From assembly GCF_032854445.1 (NCBI RefSeq), contig NC_088301.1:37623187-37687186 (forward strand): a stretch of 64,000 nt of DNA, in the 5' to 3' direction. The translations under genes and the position numbers were made by a program. This stretch comes from Liolophura sinensis. Taxonomy: Eukaryota > Mollusca > Polyplacophora > Chitonida > Chitonidae. Under the pieces are notes generated by a model. It was not told the origin of the DNA, searched no databases, and saw nothing but the letters and a program-made list of their open reading frames with translations. Of the stretch, positions 12,691 to 25,224 are shown one piece after another. Positions within the stretch are counted from its first letter, which is position 1; every line of letters begins with the position of its first letter.

Positions 12691-13301
12691 CTGTGTTTGA
12701 AAATACAGATCGGCTACAAATAAAACAAGTTCTCTATCTTTAACAGGGGTCAAACTAAGCTACACAAGAAACCTTTACATATCCAGTGCGATCGTTACAA
12801 AAGTTACCGTTATATACATGTTTGTCTGGTTTGACAGACACAAGCTGAAGTCATTGTAACATTACCACGTATGCCTGGAAACTATCGCCTACTTTTTCCT
12901 GAAAAGTGACGATTACTATATAATTTGAACAGAACAGCTTTTTTTCTTAACTTTTATAAGCCGATGTGAAAATGCTGTATTAATTTTTTGGATCGATTAT
13001 TTATGAATTCGGTGACCAAATATACGACTTCATAGTACTACCAATCAAGCCTCTGATAATTCACGTATAGTGAGAAGGTCTGCCATCAACGTGCGCATGG
13101 TCGTGGGGTTTCTGCTCGACAAATGAGCCCGCGTAAAGCAGTACACGATACTTAATATAATCCTGTTAAGGAAGAATCCAGCAAATGTTCAGTAGTGGGA
13201 TAACTTATTACTGCGATGTGTGCCCTGCTGAGTGCCTTGGCAACTCTAACGAATGATGAAAGGCGGTGTAGGTATCATGAATAAATATTTCAGTCCATTG
13301 T

Positions 13302-13501
13302 NNNNNNNNNNNNNNNNNNNNNNNNNNNNNNNNNNNNNNNNNNNNNNNNNNNNNNNNNNNNNNNNNNNNNNNNNNNNNNNNNNNNNNNNNNNNNNNNNNN
13401 NNNNNNNNNNNNNNNNNNNNNNNNNNNNNNNNNNNNNNNNNNNNNNNNNNNNNNNNNNNNNNNNNNNNNNNNNNNNNNNNNNNNNNNNNNNNNNNNNNNN
13501 N
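13302..13501. other. Scaffold gap (200 N)
   Basis: Exactly 200 N. The identical length of the gap at 50063 indicates a fixed-size scaffolding pad, so the true missing length is unknown. Open frames that run through it are artefacts. Confidence 0.98.
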
Positions 13502-16500
13502 TAACACAACACGTAAAAAATAAACAATAAACTTCGCGCAAAACCCTAAATATATAAGGTTCTGTATGCGAGTGTATGTGGTTGATATTAAAGTGAGGCA
13601 ATCCTTCTCCAAGCAGATTTGCTGTTATAGGACTTTTTGGTATTGAAGTACATTTCTGTCACAAGATATTGAGATAATTTCTTGAAATTATATAATTTTA
13701 ACATAATAATGAAGGAAAAGAATATTAAAACATTTTTTAAAATTATAGCATGAAAACGTATAGCATGTGCAAATCCATATGTTCGGGACGCTAGGGTAAT
13801 GTGGAACTGGAACCACATACAACAGTGAGAGTTCTTTCATGCAACCATAGACATACATGCTACACATACGTTATAGTTACTATCTTATATGTAAAGCCTT
13901 GGTCAAGGAATGTTTGTATTCTGAAAATTAACAATATTATTGGTAAGTTGTACTGTACATAAAATATAACGTTATTGAGGAAGCTCACAAGCGGTGCAAT
14001 CATCTCACTTAGTTTCGATAATGAACATCCGCTGCGTAAACATCCGTTCAAAATACATACTGCTTTCTGTATTACCCCCAATACACAGCAATATCATCAT
14101 GTGTCACTACCCAAGCTTTAGTGTTCATGCAAATTACTGCTTGTATTTGTGCATAGCCGGCCTGCCACAATATGTGAATTGGCATTTTTGTTCTGCAACA
14201 TGGAAGCACTAAATACCCCGACTAGTACATTTAAAATTTATTTGGGGAAACAAGGGAACTTGGCATCAATTGTCCGTACATATAAATACATTATAAATTG
14301 TAAAGAAAAACATATATACAATCATATTCTAACGGTAAAAAAAAACGGTTTAAGTCATAGGTCATGCAAAATATCTTTGGCAGTTTATGGAAGTTGAGAT
14401 GCATGGCTCATTTCGCTATGCACTGACTATTTATAACAATTTTAAAACGAGCTGACACCGAAAGAATGAATGGCTTCTGCATGCCTGTATACCACAATCC
14501 TTGACCTATAGATGAGGTTTCGTGTTCAAGGCCAATTCAAATCCAACCCTAGGGTCGTCGACATGATCACTTTCATAAATGGTTGCATAAATCTTTTTCT
14601 AATCATCTAAGTGGAATGTTCTTGAGTATTTCATTAAATAACAAATATAACATGTTTAAATGTAAGATGTGTTTCTTATCCTTTTTTTTGGTCATTTATA
14701 TTATCCTAATGGGACACTGATTATTAACTCAGTCAAAACTGTTCTGATTTCCTGTACAGCTCTCTGCTTTTTGTATATTGTTTATCACTTGTAAAGGGCA
14801 TCAGCTTTACATGAAATTAATGTACGAAAAAACAGTATAGAAGATATAATTTGAAATTTGTTTTTTTTTTTCGATAATGTAAATTTAAGTGTCTACTTCA
14901 AAAGTGTTATATAGTTTAAACACTATGTCAGATAAAATTGTATATAATCATGCCTGAATACTGGTCACGTGTACCGGAAAAGTAATGATCGATTCTGACA
15001 GATTCCTTCCCAACAGCAAATACTAAGTCCACTTTTTATAAGATAAATAACATTCTCTTCCGAGGTATACTGACATAAGGCCGCATTTAACAGGTTACTT
15101 GCATTTGACCATTTGTCAACTGTCGTATTGTCGTCACTACCTTGGTTTTACTTCCCAGGCATGCTGTAGCCCATATATATACTGTACGTTCTCTCATGTT
15201 CATTGTTTTTACGATATGGGGATAATATGTGTGAGTAGATAGTGAAACTTTTGCCAAAAAAATTAAAAGCAACACTGGCGTTCTATATTATTATCAAAGC
15301 AGTTTAAATCAGAACCAGATAGGCCCAAAGTATTTAAATCCTGTTTTCAAATCTAGCTTTTGTTGTGTGACATTACCAATACTTTATTTCATAGAACAGC
15401 GTTAGTTTTTGACCCATGCAGGTGAAATGATTTCTCCAGGCCTGAAAGGTGCATGACGGGCAAAAAACTATTACCAATAAATCTGTAAAGCAGAAAATAC
15501 CTAAAATGTAAATTAGTGAAATCTGGCAAGATAATTGGTATAAATCCATCCCTTCTGTTAACCTGTAGTACGGTACATGAAATACACAGGGTGGTGGTAT
15601 CGGTCTGAAGAAATGGTACGTAGAATATAAATGTCATGGAGAGGTCGGTACGTCCATGAGGACAATGTCCTGATAGAGGCTGGATCATATATATACCTGT
15701 GCTTTAGTAAACTGTTTCAGTCAGACCTTGAAACTGTAGAAGTCTGCACATATCTACACATTAGATCAATGCACATGTCAGGGGATGTGGCGGCTCTTAA
15801 AAGTTGGGTATTGTAAAATTGTGTAGTAGGTTGATGACGTCATCGTTCATGCAGTTCCTCTACATGCAGTCTGTGTGTACTTCCGGTTAATACCTGAAGA
15901 GCAAATAAACGTTTTGCAAACGTCAGTTTATTTAAGATATTGTACACCTAATCCCCGGGCTTTGAGCAAACCCATTGCGTCAAAATAAAAAGCAAAACCT
16001 GGTATAACCGCGTCCTATTGAATCTATACATGTACATCCTGGTCGAGACAGGGATATCAGTGATAAATATTTTAAAAGCGTCTCGTCCAGAGTATACAAA
16101 CAGAATTAGAAAATCCCAACTGCAATCATATGGCAAAGACACTCACGCGATACAGCAGTATTATTCCTCCAAATGAATGGGCAAAATGTATTTATCTTGT
16201 TTTCAGAGGGTTATATCCAGGAACGTTTACATTGGACAAATCGTGCACACAAAATTCAATTGACGCGTACCTCTGGTAATTAGAGCAGACCTAAGTGTCA
16301 ACAACGCATCATTTATGCCGCAAAAACGTAATCCCTGCATTCGCTTGCTTGGCCGTTACGGGTTCTCCTGCAGAGTGTACCGCAGGGAAACCAAAACACG
16401 TTTACACACAAGGAAACAAAAACGCATTTAGACATCACCTATGCCAACTAAGTAAGTTGAAGGAGTGTGTCTATAGAAAGACAGTGATGAGTTGTGGTTT

Positions 16501-16581
16501 ATATCATGGTGGAAAATAATGCTGTTTGCGCACCGTTTGCGTTAGACAGAATGGCAGTACATGGGGTCGTGTAGTTAATGT

Positions 16582-16586
<5 letters not shown>

Positions 16587-16613
<27 letters not shown>
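16587..16613. repeat. (TA)n microsatellite
   Basis: A simple TA dinucleotide run of about 27 bp in intergenic DNA. Confidence 0.9.
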
Positions 16614-16829
16614 GGTTTTGGCATTGGTATATGGTATATGAGTGCATGTAAGAAAGACATGCCAGCAAGCTACGGGAAAGAATAAAACAGACTTAGTGAT
16701 ATTAGAGTACGTCTGTTTGAATGATGAAGTCCTGAACTATTCATTTTAATTTGTTTGGTGATTATGATTATGGCTTAGCGACATTGATAATAAGGGATGG
16801 ATACATATATATCATATATTTATATATAT

Positions 16830-16854
16830 ACTCAAGTATTCAAGCATGCCTAAA

Positions 16855-16895
<41 letters not shown>

Positions 16896-16913
16896 CCCCT
16901 TGAATACTTGAGT
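16830..16913. repeat. TA microsatellite bracketed by 15-bp inverted repeat
   Basis: ACTCAAGTATTCAAG (16830-16844) and its exact reverse complement (16899-16913) flank a TA run at about 16856-16891. The whole can extrude as a cruciform whose loop is itself self-complementary. The TA run may have expanded inside an older fold-back element. Confidence 0.75.
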
Positions 16914-17324
16914 TGAAAGATGCATACATTAAATTAAAATAAAATGAATGTTGGAGTATCTGGGACACTCATATAGTATAAACTTATCGAGATCAGTCAA
17001 GAAACAAACAAACTTACTTTAGCTGCATGTAAACAACATCTATAGAAGAAAGATTCGTTAAACCCTTCTCTTATTTTGAGGGGGTGAACTGCATGTATAG
17101 TCCCTTGATGTACATAAGTGGATAACTTATACTCACTAACGTCAATACCAGAAAGATAAATCAATGTAACCACATGTCAAACACTTGTGAATTGTCATGA
17201 GTGAAGTCTTTTGATTCAGTATCTACGTATTCGGGCACACAAAGAATGGGGGTAAACGTCACTCACTAACCAACCACAGAAATTCTGTGTGCTTTTTAAT
17301 TCACTTTGTTTTTAAAATTATATG

Positions 17325-17425
17325 GGTCTCGCGATTATCAACTTGTAACACCAATTTATGCTTCCCTGTGGTCAGCAGTAGTGTATACGAATGTCGGACT
17401 TGAAGCTTAGATTCTTCATCCAAGT
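17325..17425 (+). repeat. Dispersed repeat family G, diverged copy
   Basis: This shares the core GCGATTATCAACTTG and then GTATACGAATGTCGGACTTG with the copies at 58704 and 60438 (plus) and 21305 (minus). There is no coding capacity of its own. It is old and truncated. Confidence 0.55.
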
Positions 17426-17429
17426 TCAA

Positions 17430-20050
17430 AGAAACACAAACATATAGAATATATTTCTTGAAATATGCAAGATTGGAATGAGAGAACAAGATTGGAATGA
17501 GATACTTCTAAAATGCCAAGCGTTATTCCTCTAAAAACTTAAACCATAGAGAGTATAACCAGAACAACAACAGCAATAAGACAGCTTGCAAATGGTCATA
17601 ATGTAACTCCACATGTACAACATATAGGCTCGGTCATTCTGTATATATATCTCAGGCAGTGTTTCATAGCCAATTCGGACGTCTATTCACGGTCAGGAAA
17701 ACAATATATACATTACAGATGCCAACTGTTTTGATTATTAGTCCTTAACTTGTAATCATCTGAATACGGGAGATTGAAACTCTTTACAAAAGTTTATGTA
17801 AAACTGTGGATGTTTTCGAAACGCCAGTAACAGCCGGTAATAGTCACTCACCCACGTAAGACTCTAAACGTTTTTTTTTTTGTCTCGACTGTGACGTTAT
17901 CATGCGCGTGGTGATATGAACCTATTCACCCATGCCAGAATCAACTCCGCTATAAGTAAACACAACCAGTTTCCGCTGTTCTACATCAGGTTTCGATCTG
18001 CATTTTTGACCCACTTGAATGCTGATTATTGCATAAGACCCTGGACTCCACATTCCATTTACTTAGAATTCTATAGTTAGTTTAGAATACTAATATCTGA
18101 AAATAAAATGAAACAACTATTGAGTTGTATTTACAATTGCTTAATAAAATGTGCAAAATATTGAACAAGGCATTCATCTATAAATTTTACCCATATACCT
18201 GTTATCGAAGTAGGTATCGACGTACATCTTTATTTACTTTAGCATGTATATTTAGGTTGTAAGAGACACCATTTTAGTACTGATGAGATCACCACATGCT
18301 ATATAATGTACAAGGTGTTGTCAACATCAGATAAATTCACAAAATACAACAATTATAACAATGCCTGGGCACACACAGCTTCAAAGTGCTTTCAATGGTA
18401 CGGAAATCACTACAATTACCTTTATCCCAACCAGAGGAGGAAAAAGGGATTATTATATGGACTAAAATTTATGTAATAATATAATAAATAACCGAGCGAG
18501 ACAAAATAGTTATCATATAACTGAAGATGTGCATTATGGAGAGTAAAATCAGAGCAGCGGTTGGCAGTGTGGTAGCTGGCAAATTAACTCACGCAATCGG
18601 TGAAAAACGGTATTTTGTCACTTTACCTTAGGGTTTTAGTCTAACTGGTCGTGCAAATGGGTAAACAGTAACAAATTTCATGCCCCGTAGCTCATAAATC
18701 GACATTATAAGGTAGTCATCCTTTGGAAAAGGGATAATTTTAGCTTTATCTTTTTGCATTACCTTTTATATTGTGTCATTTCGGCCAGGTTATAGGGTCA
18801 GAGAACGCCTCTGACCTCGCCTTGGAGCAGACTTAGAACATATTTCCAGACTGGACAAGGTCATGTGGGCATATTGTCGTAATAAACTCTGAAAGCTGTT
18901 ATCGTGAGATTCTGTACTCTTCTGAGTCTGTCTTCAATAACGAAAAACATACATATGAAAAATGGAAACAAATCACAGTATTTCATGTTTTATATTTCTT
19001 TAATATAAACAAATTATGGATCAACTCCTTAGTACCCTGCGATTAAATGTTTAGTTGCAAATGGGAAAGATTTTTCTGTATTCCATATGATTTCTTCTTC
19101 TGTTGGTGGGCTCCAGGCTAAACAGTCTCCTTCGCAATTTCCCTTGTCCTCTCCTCCCATACCAGTGAAATAGCCTTGAGGGGGACCGACCACCGCGGAT
19201 GCCGAAATCCGGTACTGTATATTAGGGCTGTCGTGCATGGGGGTAACGCGTACCCAACCTTCTTGGCTGAGTGAATGGCAACAGTTTACTCATGTTTGGA
19301 GTTCCTCAATAGATCGGTAAGAGGTACCGTGTTAACTGTAAGGGAAGCACGGATCGGACAGTAGGCGGTTTCACTTTGTGTAAACAGCAGTGTGAGAGCT
19401 GGGTGAAGGGTCGAGATGTTTTTGAAAACCTCACCTTAACACTGCATTGTCGGGCTATTATGTTTTATAAGGAGCCCAGGAAGGCTTTGGTACGGCTCGA
19501 GGAACAAATGTTGCGAAGTTAGATTTACCCCGACAACATCCATACATTCGCTCTCGATCTCAGCGCAGGCTTATTGTAAGTGGTAAAAAGACGAAAGGCA
19601 AATCCCAGAAGGTGTCTATGACCCATGAATGGCTACTGGTACGCGGGCACGGGTTTCTAGATCCGACCACCTGCTATTATCACTGTATTCACGCATTTCC
19701 CATCACAACCTCAACATTACTTATATTGTCTATCTCACAGTGCACTGTTGATATACCCTCGTCTGCAGGGTACTTGTGGACAAGGCCTACAGGTTACGAA
19801 GCCTTCGGAAGACTTAAGGCACGCCACATAGGGCATGCATATATATTCTGTGACTGTACATTTTGAGATTGCTTGCACGCAGAGATTACCTCATCGGACT
19901 GATAGGAGTCATGGGGAAGTCAAACGCATTTGCAATTTTAACACTGCATTGTCAGTTCCTATAAAATATATGACGTCATAGGCCTAATCTTCATAAGTTT
20001 TTATTAATGAGCCGGTTAGGGCGAATAAACAATCGTCCCAAAATTCTTCG
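17430..20050. other. AT-rich intergenic DNA
   Basis: No gene is supported. A 16-bp direct repeat (TTAACACTGCATTGTC at 19436-19451 and 19938-19953) brackets about 490 bp of somewhat GC-richer sequence. This could be an old insertion with its target duplication. The bracketed segment has no recognisable domain. Confidence 0.45.
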
Positions 20051-20057
20051 CTGGTTA

Positions 20058-20410
20058 GAATGAGTGAGTCAGTGCTTTGGGTTTAACCATCGTACTTAAC
20101 AATTTTTCAGTCATAGAACGACGAAGGAGTTCTTAGAGCGCATTTACGTTTAAAGTGTTGCAGGACGGATTTCCACTGCTCTTTTATCTACTGCTGCTCC
20201 ACTGAGACGACTTACCGAAGGCAAGTAATCTGCCCCAACCGAGTCATTATGCTGATACTGGTCAGCGAGTCCCCTTAATGCTGAACGCAAAGCGAGGAAA
20301 CTACAACCTCCTCTTTTAACGTCTTAGGTGTGACCCAACCTAGGATTGACCCTGGATCTAACCACCTCCCCCTCCCCCCTGAAGCAGACCCTCTACCAAC
20401 AGAGCCATCG
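20058..20410 (-). mobile_element. tRNA-derived SINE (family 2), minus strand
   Basis: Read on the minus strand, the element opens with a tRNA-like head. A box A (TGGCTCTGTTGGTAGAG, complement of 20390-20406) is followed after about 30 nt by a box B (GGTCAATCC region, complement of about 20343-20353). This is normal tRNA spacing. The body of roughly 270 bp runs to about 20058. Head, spacing and length fit a Pol III-transcribed SINE that depends on a LINE partner for movement. The box sequences are seen directly. The family assignment and the left end are approximate. Confidence 0.6.
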
Positions 20411-21300
20411 TTTGCGGGTTTGGCGTTAAGCGTTGTATGTTTATAAAGAGACTGACCCTATACCGGTACTAATGTCAATAACCTGCCATATGTATTTCCC
20501 GACTGGAGGTTGGAATTAATATTTATTTTGACATCCCATTATTCCAACACCCCGATGCTATATGGATGTATTCCACTATCATGCAAGAGATGTTACACGC
20601 CAAGAAGTTTCTGTTCCTTGTATTGTACAGTGATTGTACTCCGTTAAACTTCATTGTTCGTTTTTTGTAGTTTACCTTTTATATTACCTGCTCGGAAAAC
20701 TGTAGGCCAGTAAGCCCACAGACCTACCTGTAAATGAGACACGAACTTTCATCCATCCATAAATCACAAAATGTTCTTATAATCACCCAAAATTAAAACG
20801 CGAACCTCGAACTAAATAAGAAATTAAGAGTAACAAAGCGACAGCAGTAAATGTTTAAGGTGTCGTTATTCCCCTATAAATACTTTGCTGACAACAATTA
20901 TTTGCTTTTGCGAGCTGTGCACACGCCTATACGCACTTATTGTATTAGACTGGACTTTACACTGCCTTCACTGAGACGACTACCTTATAAACTGTGTTAT
21001 AGGGTCGCCTCGTTTCCTCAAATTAGTAGTCCCGGTGATTTTTTCAGATTTGATTAGCACAGCATATTCATTATGTACATGGTCATTCTGATTGGATGTG
21101 TTGCATAAAAGTAAACACAACTTAAACCTATGTTTAATGAATTGATTGGTCGTCAACTTTTTCTAGAATCTTAGATTTTTCTCCTTCTAATGTACACCTA
21201 CTTTATATTTAAGCAATATTGGTGGTTATGAAGAAAAATAAGAAAAATTTACAGCTATTAAAAGCGTATGCAAATCTCTCGAAGATGGGCACCAAGACAG
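20411..21300. other. Intergenic DNA, nothing recognised
   Basis: AT-rich DNA with only short open frames and no repeat or RNA gene that I can identify. Confidence 0.5.
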
Positions 21301-21304
21301 CTTT

Positions 21305-21587
21305 CTAAATCTATACGTCCAAACAGATATTCGTATACCAGCCGTCAGCCAATGAGGACGTTCCAGGTCAATAATCGCAAGGCCAATTCCCCAAAACGAC
21401 ACAGTACAAACCACCAAAGAACTAAGGAAGTATATAAAGTACGGAAATAGGCTGGAATCACGCAAAGAGAAGCTCTCTACCGTGTGTTGTAGGCGACTGA
21501 GTGAAATTAGTATCCAGATCATATGCCACGCTAGAATATCAGTTGTCGATAACAATATATATATCTCAGTTGCGCTTTGATTGCAAC
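21305..21587 (-). repeat. Dispersed repeat family G, long copy
   Basis: The reverse complement of this segment aligns along nearly its whole length with 60438-60731. Shared blocks include TGCAATCAAAGCGCAAC, TTGTTATCGACAACT, TACTTTATATACTT and TAGTTCTTTGG. This repeat explains most of a 190-codon minus-strand open frame (21226-21798). The translated similarity follows from the DNA similarity, and substitutions fall at all codon positions, so I do not call a protein. It is probably a non-autonomous element of unknown class. Confidence 0.7.
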
Positions 21588-22071
21588 TGTCACATGTTAA
21601 ATCACCCGCCAGAGTCACCTGTGTTGTCCGTTGCAGAATGTGTCCAGAACTTTCTGCTTTAAATAAAATGATTAGAACTGCTGATATTAGCGAAACCTGG
21701 GTAAGTGAACAATAAATTAGATTCAATTTGTTAAACTGTGTAGTCATGAGACACTTTTGAGACACACGATATAGGCCTACCACAGGTTTAAGTTGCATAG
21801 GGCATCTACTTCAGAACAACGTGGAATGGCCTACTAAGTATCCATTTTGATTGACTGATTTATTTATTTGAATGAAGTTTAAGTTCATTTAAACTACTGC
21901 AGCACAAAAAGTAAAACCAGAGCTGTGATGGTTGTGTGATAGTTGGCAAGTCGTCATACATGCACGTAGGACTGTTTAACACATTAGGCGAAGATTCGGG
22001 AGCCTGACTATGAAAAATGGTTCCTTTTTAGAAAAAAGGGGGAGTGGGAAGGAGCTGCAAATACTCTATTG

Positions 22072-22172
22072 TGTTAAAAGTTGTTTTGGAAATTGATATT
22101 GCGATTATTGACATGGAATTTCCATTTTGAATGGTTGACGATTGTTATATCTGTAACGACGCATGTATTTTG
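22072..22172 (+). repeat. Dispersed repeat family G, fragment
   Basis: Carries the family core (TTGTTTTGGAAATTGATATT, then GCGATTATTGACATGGAA) found also at 58.7 kb and in the long copies. It is a fragment only. Confidence 0.55.
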
Positions 22173-22350
22173 AACGAAGGCACCGGTCGTCACGGAATAT
22201 GACCGATACGAATGTTCAAGACTAACTAAAATGAATAAACTCCTGTTGAGTTGCTGTCTTATCATTAAATATATCCATCTAAGAAAACAAGAGCTAAATG
22301 AGTATGTCTGAGTAACATCTGATGTCAGAAACATCCAACCCCAAACACAG

Positions 22351-22401
22351 GTAAGTGAAATATTCTTGAGTACGACGTAAAACACCAATCAAATAAATGA
22401 A
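22351..22401 (+). mobile_element. SINE family 1, 3'-end fragment
   Basis: Holds the conserved SINE 3' end: AAGTGAAATATTCTTGAGTA, then a variant of CGGCGTTAAACACCAATCA and an AAATA-type tail. The head is missing. Confidence 0.7.
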
Positions 22402-23960
22402 CACAGGCTGATATCAGATATCAGACTGTTCATTGCCATCTTAAATGCCATGATCAGAAGAATTTATAACTAGATTACATAAAGTCTCGTCTGTTAGTGG
22501 GCTAAGGTTTATTTTTGCCAACTAACGTCAGCAGGCTAGGAAAAGTTTGATTAATATGTCCAAAATTTAGCCGGCTTACCATAGCCGGCTATGTGGCCGC
22601 TCTGAAGCAATCTGACTGGTACAACCCGTGATGATAATTGTTAAATTGGCTTCAAAATTAAAAATAAATTAAATTACTATATGTAAATGAGACAAAAAGG
22701 TGATAATTTCTTCTTCTGCATGGTTTTTGACAAAGTTTACAAACGGAAGGCCATACTCCTTATAGCGCACACGTCGCTCTCTACGTTCGTTTTACATCAC
22801 TGCCACCGATAGCAAACTTTGTACAGAAATCGTGAACAAAGCCAAGGTTACGGAGACGAGGCAGGAAGTGATGTCAGAAAACACAAACCATTCGTCTCAA
22901 CCTTTATCTCTAATAATACTTTATACACATACATTCTCTTTATCTAGAGTGTGTACAAAATGATTGTAACCAAAACCGGAAACAATTTTATTGATAAGTA
23001 GTTCTGCGCCACGTGGTGAATCTAAGCCGAAGCAAGAATATTTTAAAATACGTCCGTTTCACAGGCTCCAAAGCTCAAGCCTGTCTGTTAGTGGCTGTGA
23101 TGTATTGTCTCCAATCAATAAATAAACTTTCAACACTGGACTAAAAACACGTTTAAAGTTGTATCCGTTTCCTCGTGCCACACTCGGTAGTGACTAAGGA
23201 TTTCGGACTATCTTTCAAAATCAAAGACAAAAATACTTTTGCTGATAGCCAAATATTTTCTTTGTGAAACAGGCCAGACAAAAGTGCTAGTCGGCTAACT
23301 GATTTAGCCGTCTAAGATTATCCTTAAGACTTTTTAGGAAAAAAATTGGCCAGGTTCTCAGATGAGCTTCCACATTAACCGCTCTAAATACATTCATTAA
23401 CCTGGAACTCGGTTCTATCCCCTGTGCTGTCCTCAGTGTCAAAGCTGCACGCGACGAAAACATGTTTCCCTTGCATGGTATTAAAGCAATCCTGAATTCA
23501 TATCACGTCATTTTGCGGGAATGATAAAGATAATTGGCCATTAAAACAAATGTAACCGACATATGAATTTCGACAGCATCGAAACTTTACAAAGCGCCAT
23601 TTTCAAATCACATGACTCAAAAAAGTTGCTATGACTTATTGGTTTCAGTCAAGATGTTCCACAGGTTCATGCTTTTCCGGGTGATACAGAGTGCTCGAAT
23701 TGGAAATAGCGGATAGCGAAGTTTGCCTTGCAGCCGGTATCCCGTGCACATTCGTGTGGTTTTTATTTTTCACGACGAAGTAGGTGATAGGAAGTCAGAC
23801 ATATACTGTAAAATGAAATCAAACATGTTTATGTAGAATTCAGTTTTGAAATTAAAATAGCACTCTCGAGAGACCTAGTTTCACATTTAGGTGGATGAAG
23901 GAGAGCAGATATATATTCAGTAAGCTGAATCTCAGATCGACTATCGCCTATTTTGCACTT
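22402..23960. other. Intergenic DNA, nothing recognised
   Basis: AT-rich with short open frames only. No repeat, RNA gene or exon is identifiable. Confidence 0.5.
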
Positions 23961-23970
23961 GCGATATAAG

Positions 23971-24024
23971 TTATTTATTTGATTGGTGTTTAACGTTCAA
24001 GAATCTCTTACTTTTACGACAACG
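23971..24024 (-). mobile_element. SINE family 1, 3'-end fragment
   Basis: The reverse complement of a SINE family 1 3' end: a TTTA-type tail, GATTGGTGTTTAACG, then a decayed CAAGAATATTTCACTTATACGAC block. Confidence 0.6.
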
Positions 24025-24275
24025 TTAAGATTTAAGGGTGGAAGAAAAAGAGGGTTCGTCTATAATGGTGAATATTTATTTAGAACATTTCAATATGAAG
24101 CGTTTTAGGAAAAAGGTCAAGCGATCTATACCTATATGGATAAACCTCTTTCATGCATGTAAGTGAAATTCTCCAGAGTATACAGCATGGAATAGAAGAG
24201 AACAGAAAGAAATAAACAAGGCTTGCTGTGATATATAGTAACACCTCACAGGTATCAGGCTGGGAAACACTAAAA

Positions 24276-24518
24276 AAAAATAATCTGTTAATTTTAACAG
24301 AACGTCTGTTGTCTGTGTAATGTTAGAATATATTCGGTTATTATAACACAGTACTGTGTCACATTCAACATAATGTACTGTTAACGTAATAGAACTTCAT
24401 GTTGAATTAATACAATATGTGTGTCATGTTTAACAGAATAATCTCTTGCAATAGCAGAATACATTCTAGAATCACTCAGACAACATACTTTCTGTTAAAA
24501 TTAACAGACTAATTTTTT
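24276..24518. mobile_element. Fold-back (MITE-like) element A
   Basis: TCTGTTAATTTTAACAGAA (24284-24302) recurs as an exact inverted copy at 24490-24508. Weaker inverted similarity continues outward into the A/T-rich flanks. The roughly 240-bp span has no coding frame. Terminal inverted repeats on a short non-coding core are what a MITE or fold-back element shows. Target duplications are not clear. Confidence 0.6.
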
Positions 24519-24957
24519 GAGACCAAGAGTTTTAACCAGTACTATCACATTGTCGGCAATGACAAATGCAACTATTCTCAGAATTGTGTATACTTCCCAA
24601 ATAGCCCGACAATAATTGGATTTTATTGCAGATTTGGGGAAAGGTTTCACACTGACCTTATTTTAAATATTAAAATTACCGGTATATATTCTGTAAAACA
24701 CAGCAAATCTCGGTAAAACTATTCTCTATCACTGCATTCAATATTTATTCAATTGAGTATTAAGATAACACCAGCTATCGGCTGATTCAAACTAATGAGT
24801 AATGAATGGGATATCATTGCGGTAAACTGGACGGAAATGCCAGGGCCTGAGTAAACTAAAAGGAAAACCTATAAAAATCGACACAGGCATCATTTAATAG
24901 ACCAATTAATACTACGCATAAATATACTTTCTTTTATTTCTTCAGAGTTTTGGGAAG

Positions 24958-25222
24958 AGAGTTACAAGCGCTCAATCGTTTGAATTCTAAGGTGGGCTTT
25001 ATGGACCATACTATCAGAGTTTAGGAACTCTGACGTTATGGAACGTTTTCCCAACTATAGTCACGACACTGAATGTTGGAATAGCTCTTTTTATCCAGGA
25101 GTAAAAGATTACTGATATAATGTTCTGAACAATTCCTTCCTTCTGGTAAACATCAGGTAAAAAAAGATGATGTGACGTCAGAGTTCCTAGATACCTAGAT
25201 ACCTTTCAACACTCTTCAAAAA
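24958..25222 (+). mobile_element. CRE-bearing fold-back element B, copy 1
   Basis: This segment matches the reverse complement of 54948-55235 along its length. Shared blocks include GGTGGGCTTTATGGACCATA, GAACTCTGACG, CACGACACTGAATGTTGGAA (one base different) and GATTACTGA. The two ends of each copy are inverted relatives, so it looks like a MITE. Each end carries a CRE-like site. Here the left one has decayed (TGACGTTA, 25031) and the right one is intact (TGACGTCA, 25173-25180). There is no coding capacity. Outer limits are approximate. Confidence 0.7.
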
Positions 25223-25224
25223 GC

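Larger units (their letters stand above)
12700..17320. other. AT-rich intergenic DNA with one gap and TA tracts
   Basis: No gene is supported here. The stretch contains the 200-N gap and two TA microsatellites, which are listed separately. Scraps near 14490-14560 look like decayed tRNA-type SINE sequence but are too degraded to call. Confidence 0.5.

Noticed and set aside
13208-13612. Open frames of 83-134 codons spanning the first gap.
   Set aside because: They run through N bases and are artefacts. The same applies to those spanning 50063-50262.
19814-19840. Similarity to microRNA miR-124 (TAAGGCACGC).
   Set aside because: Only the first ten bases match. The rest of the mature sequence differs and the upstream DNA cannot fold into the expected precursor hairpin.
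21226-21798. 190-codon minus-strand open frame as a membrane protein gene.
   Set aside because: Most of it is explained by the dispersed repeat also found at 60.4 kb, and substitutions between copies are not biased to third codon positions.
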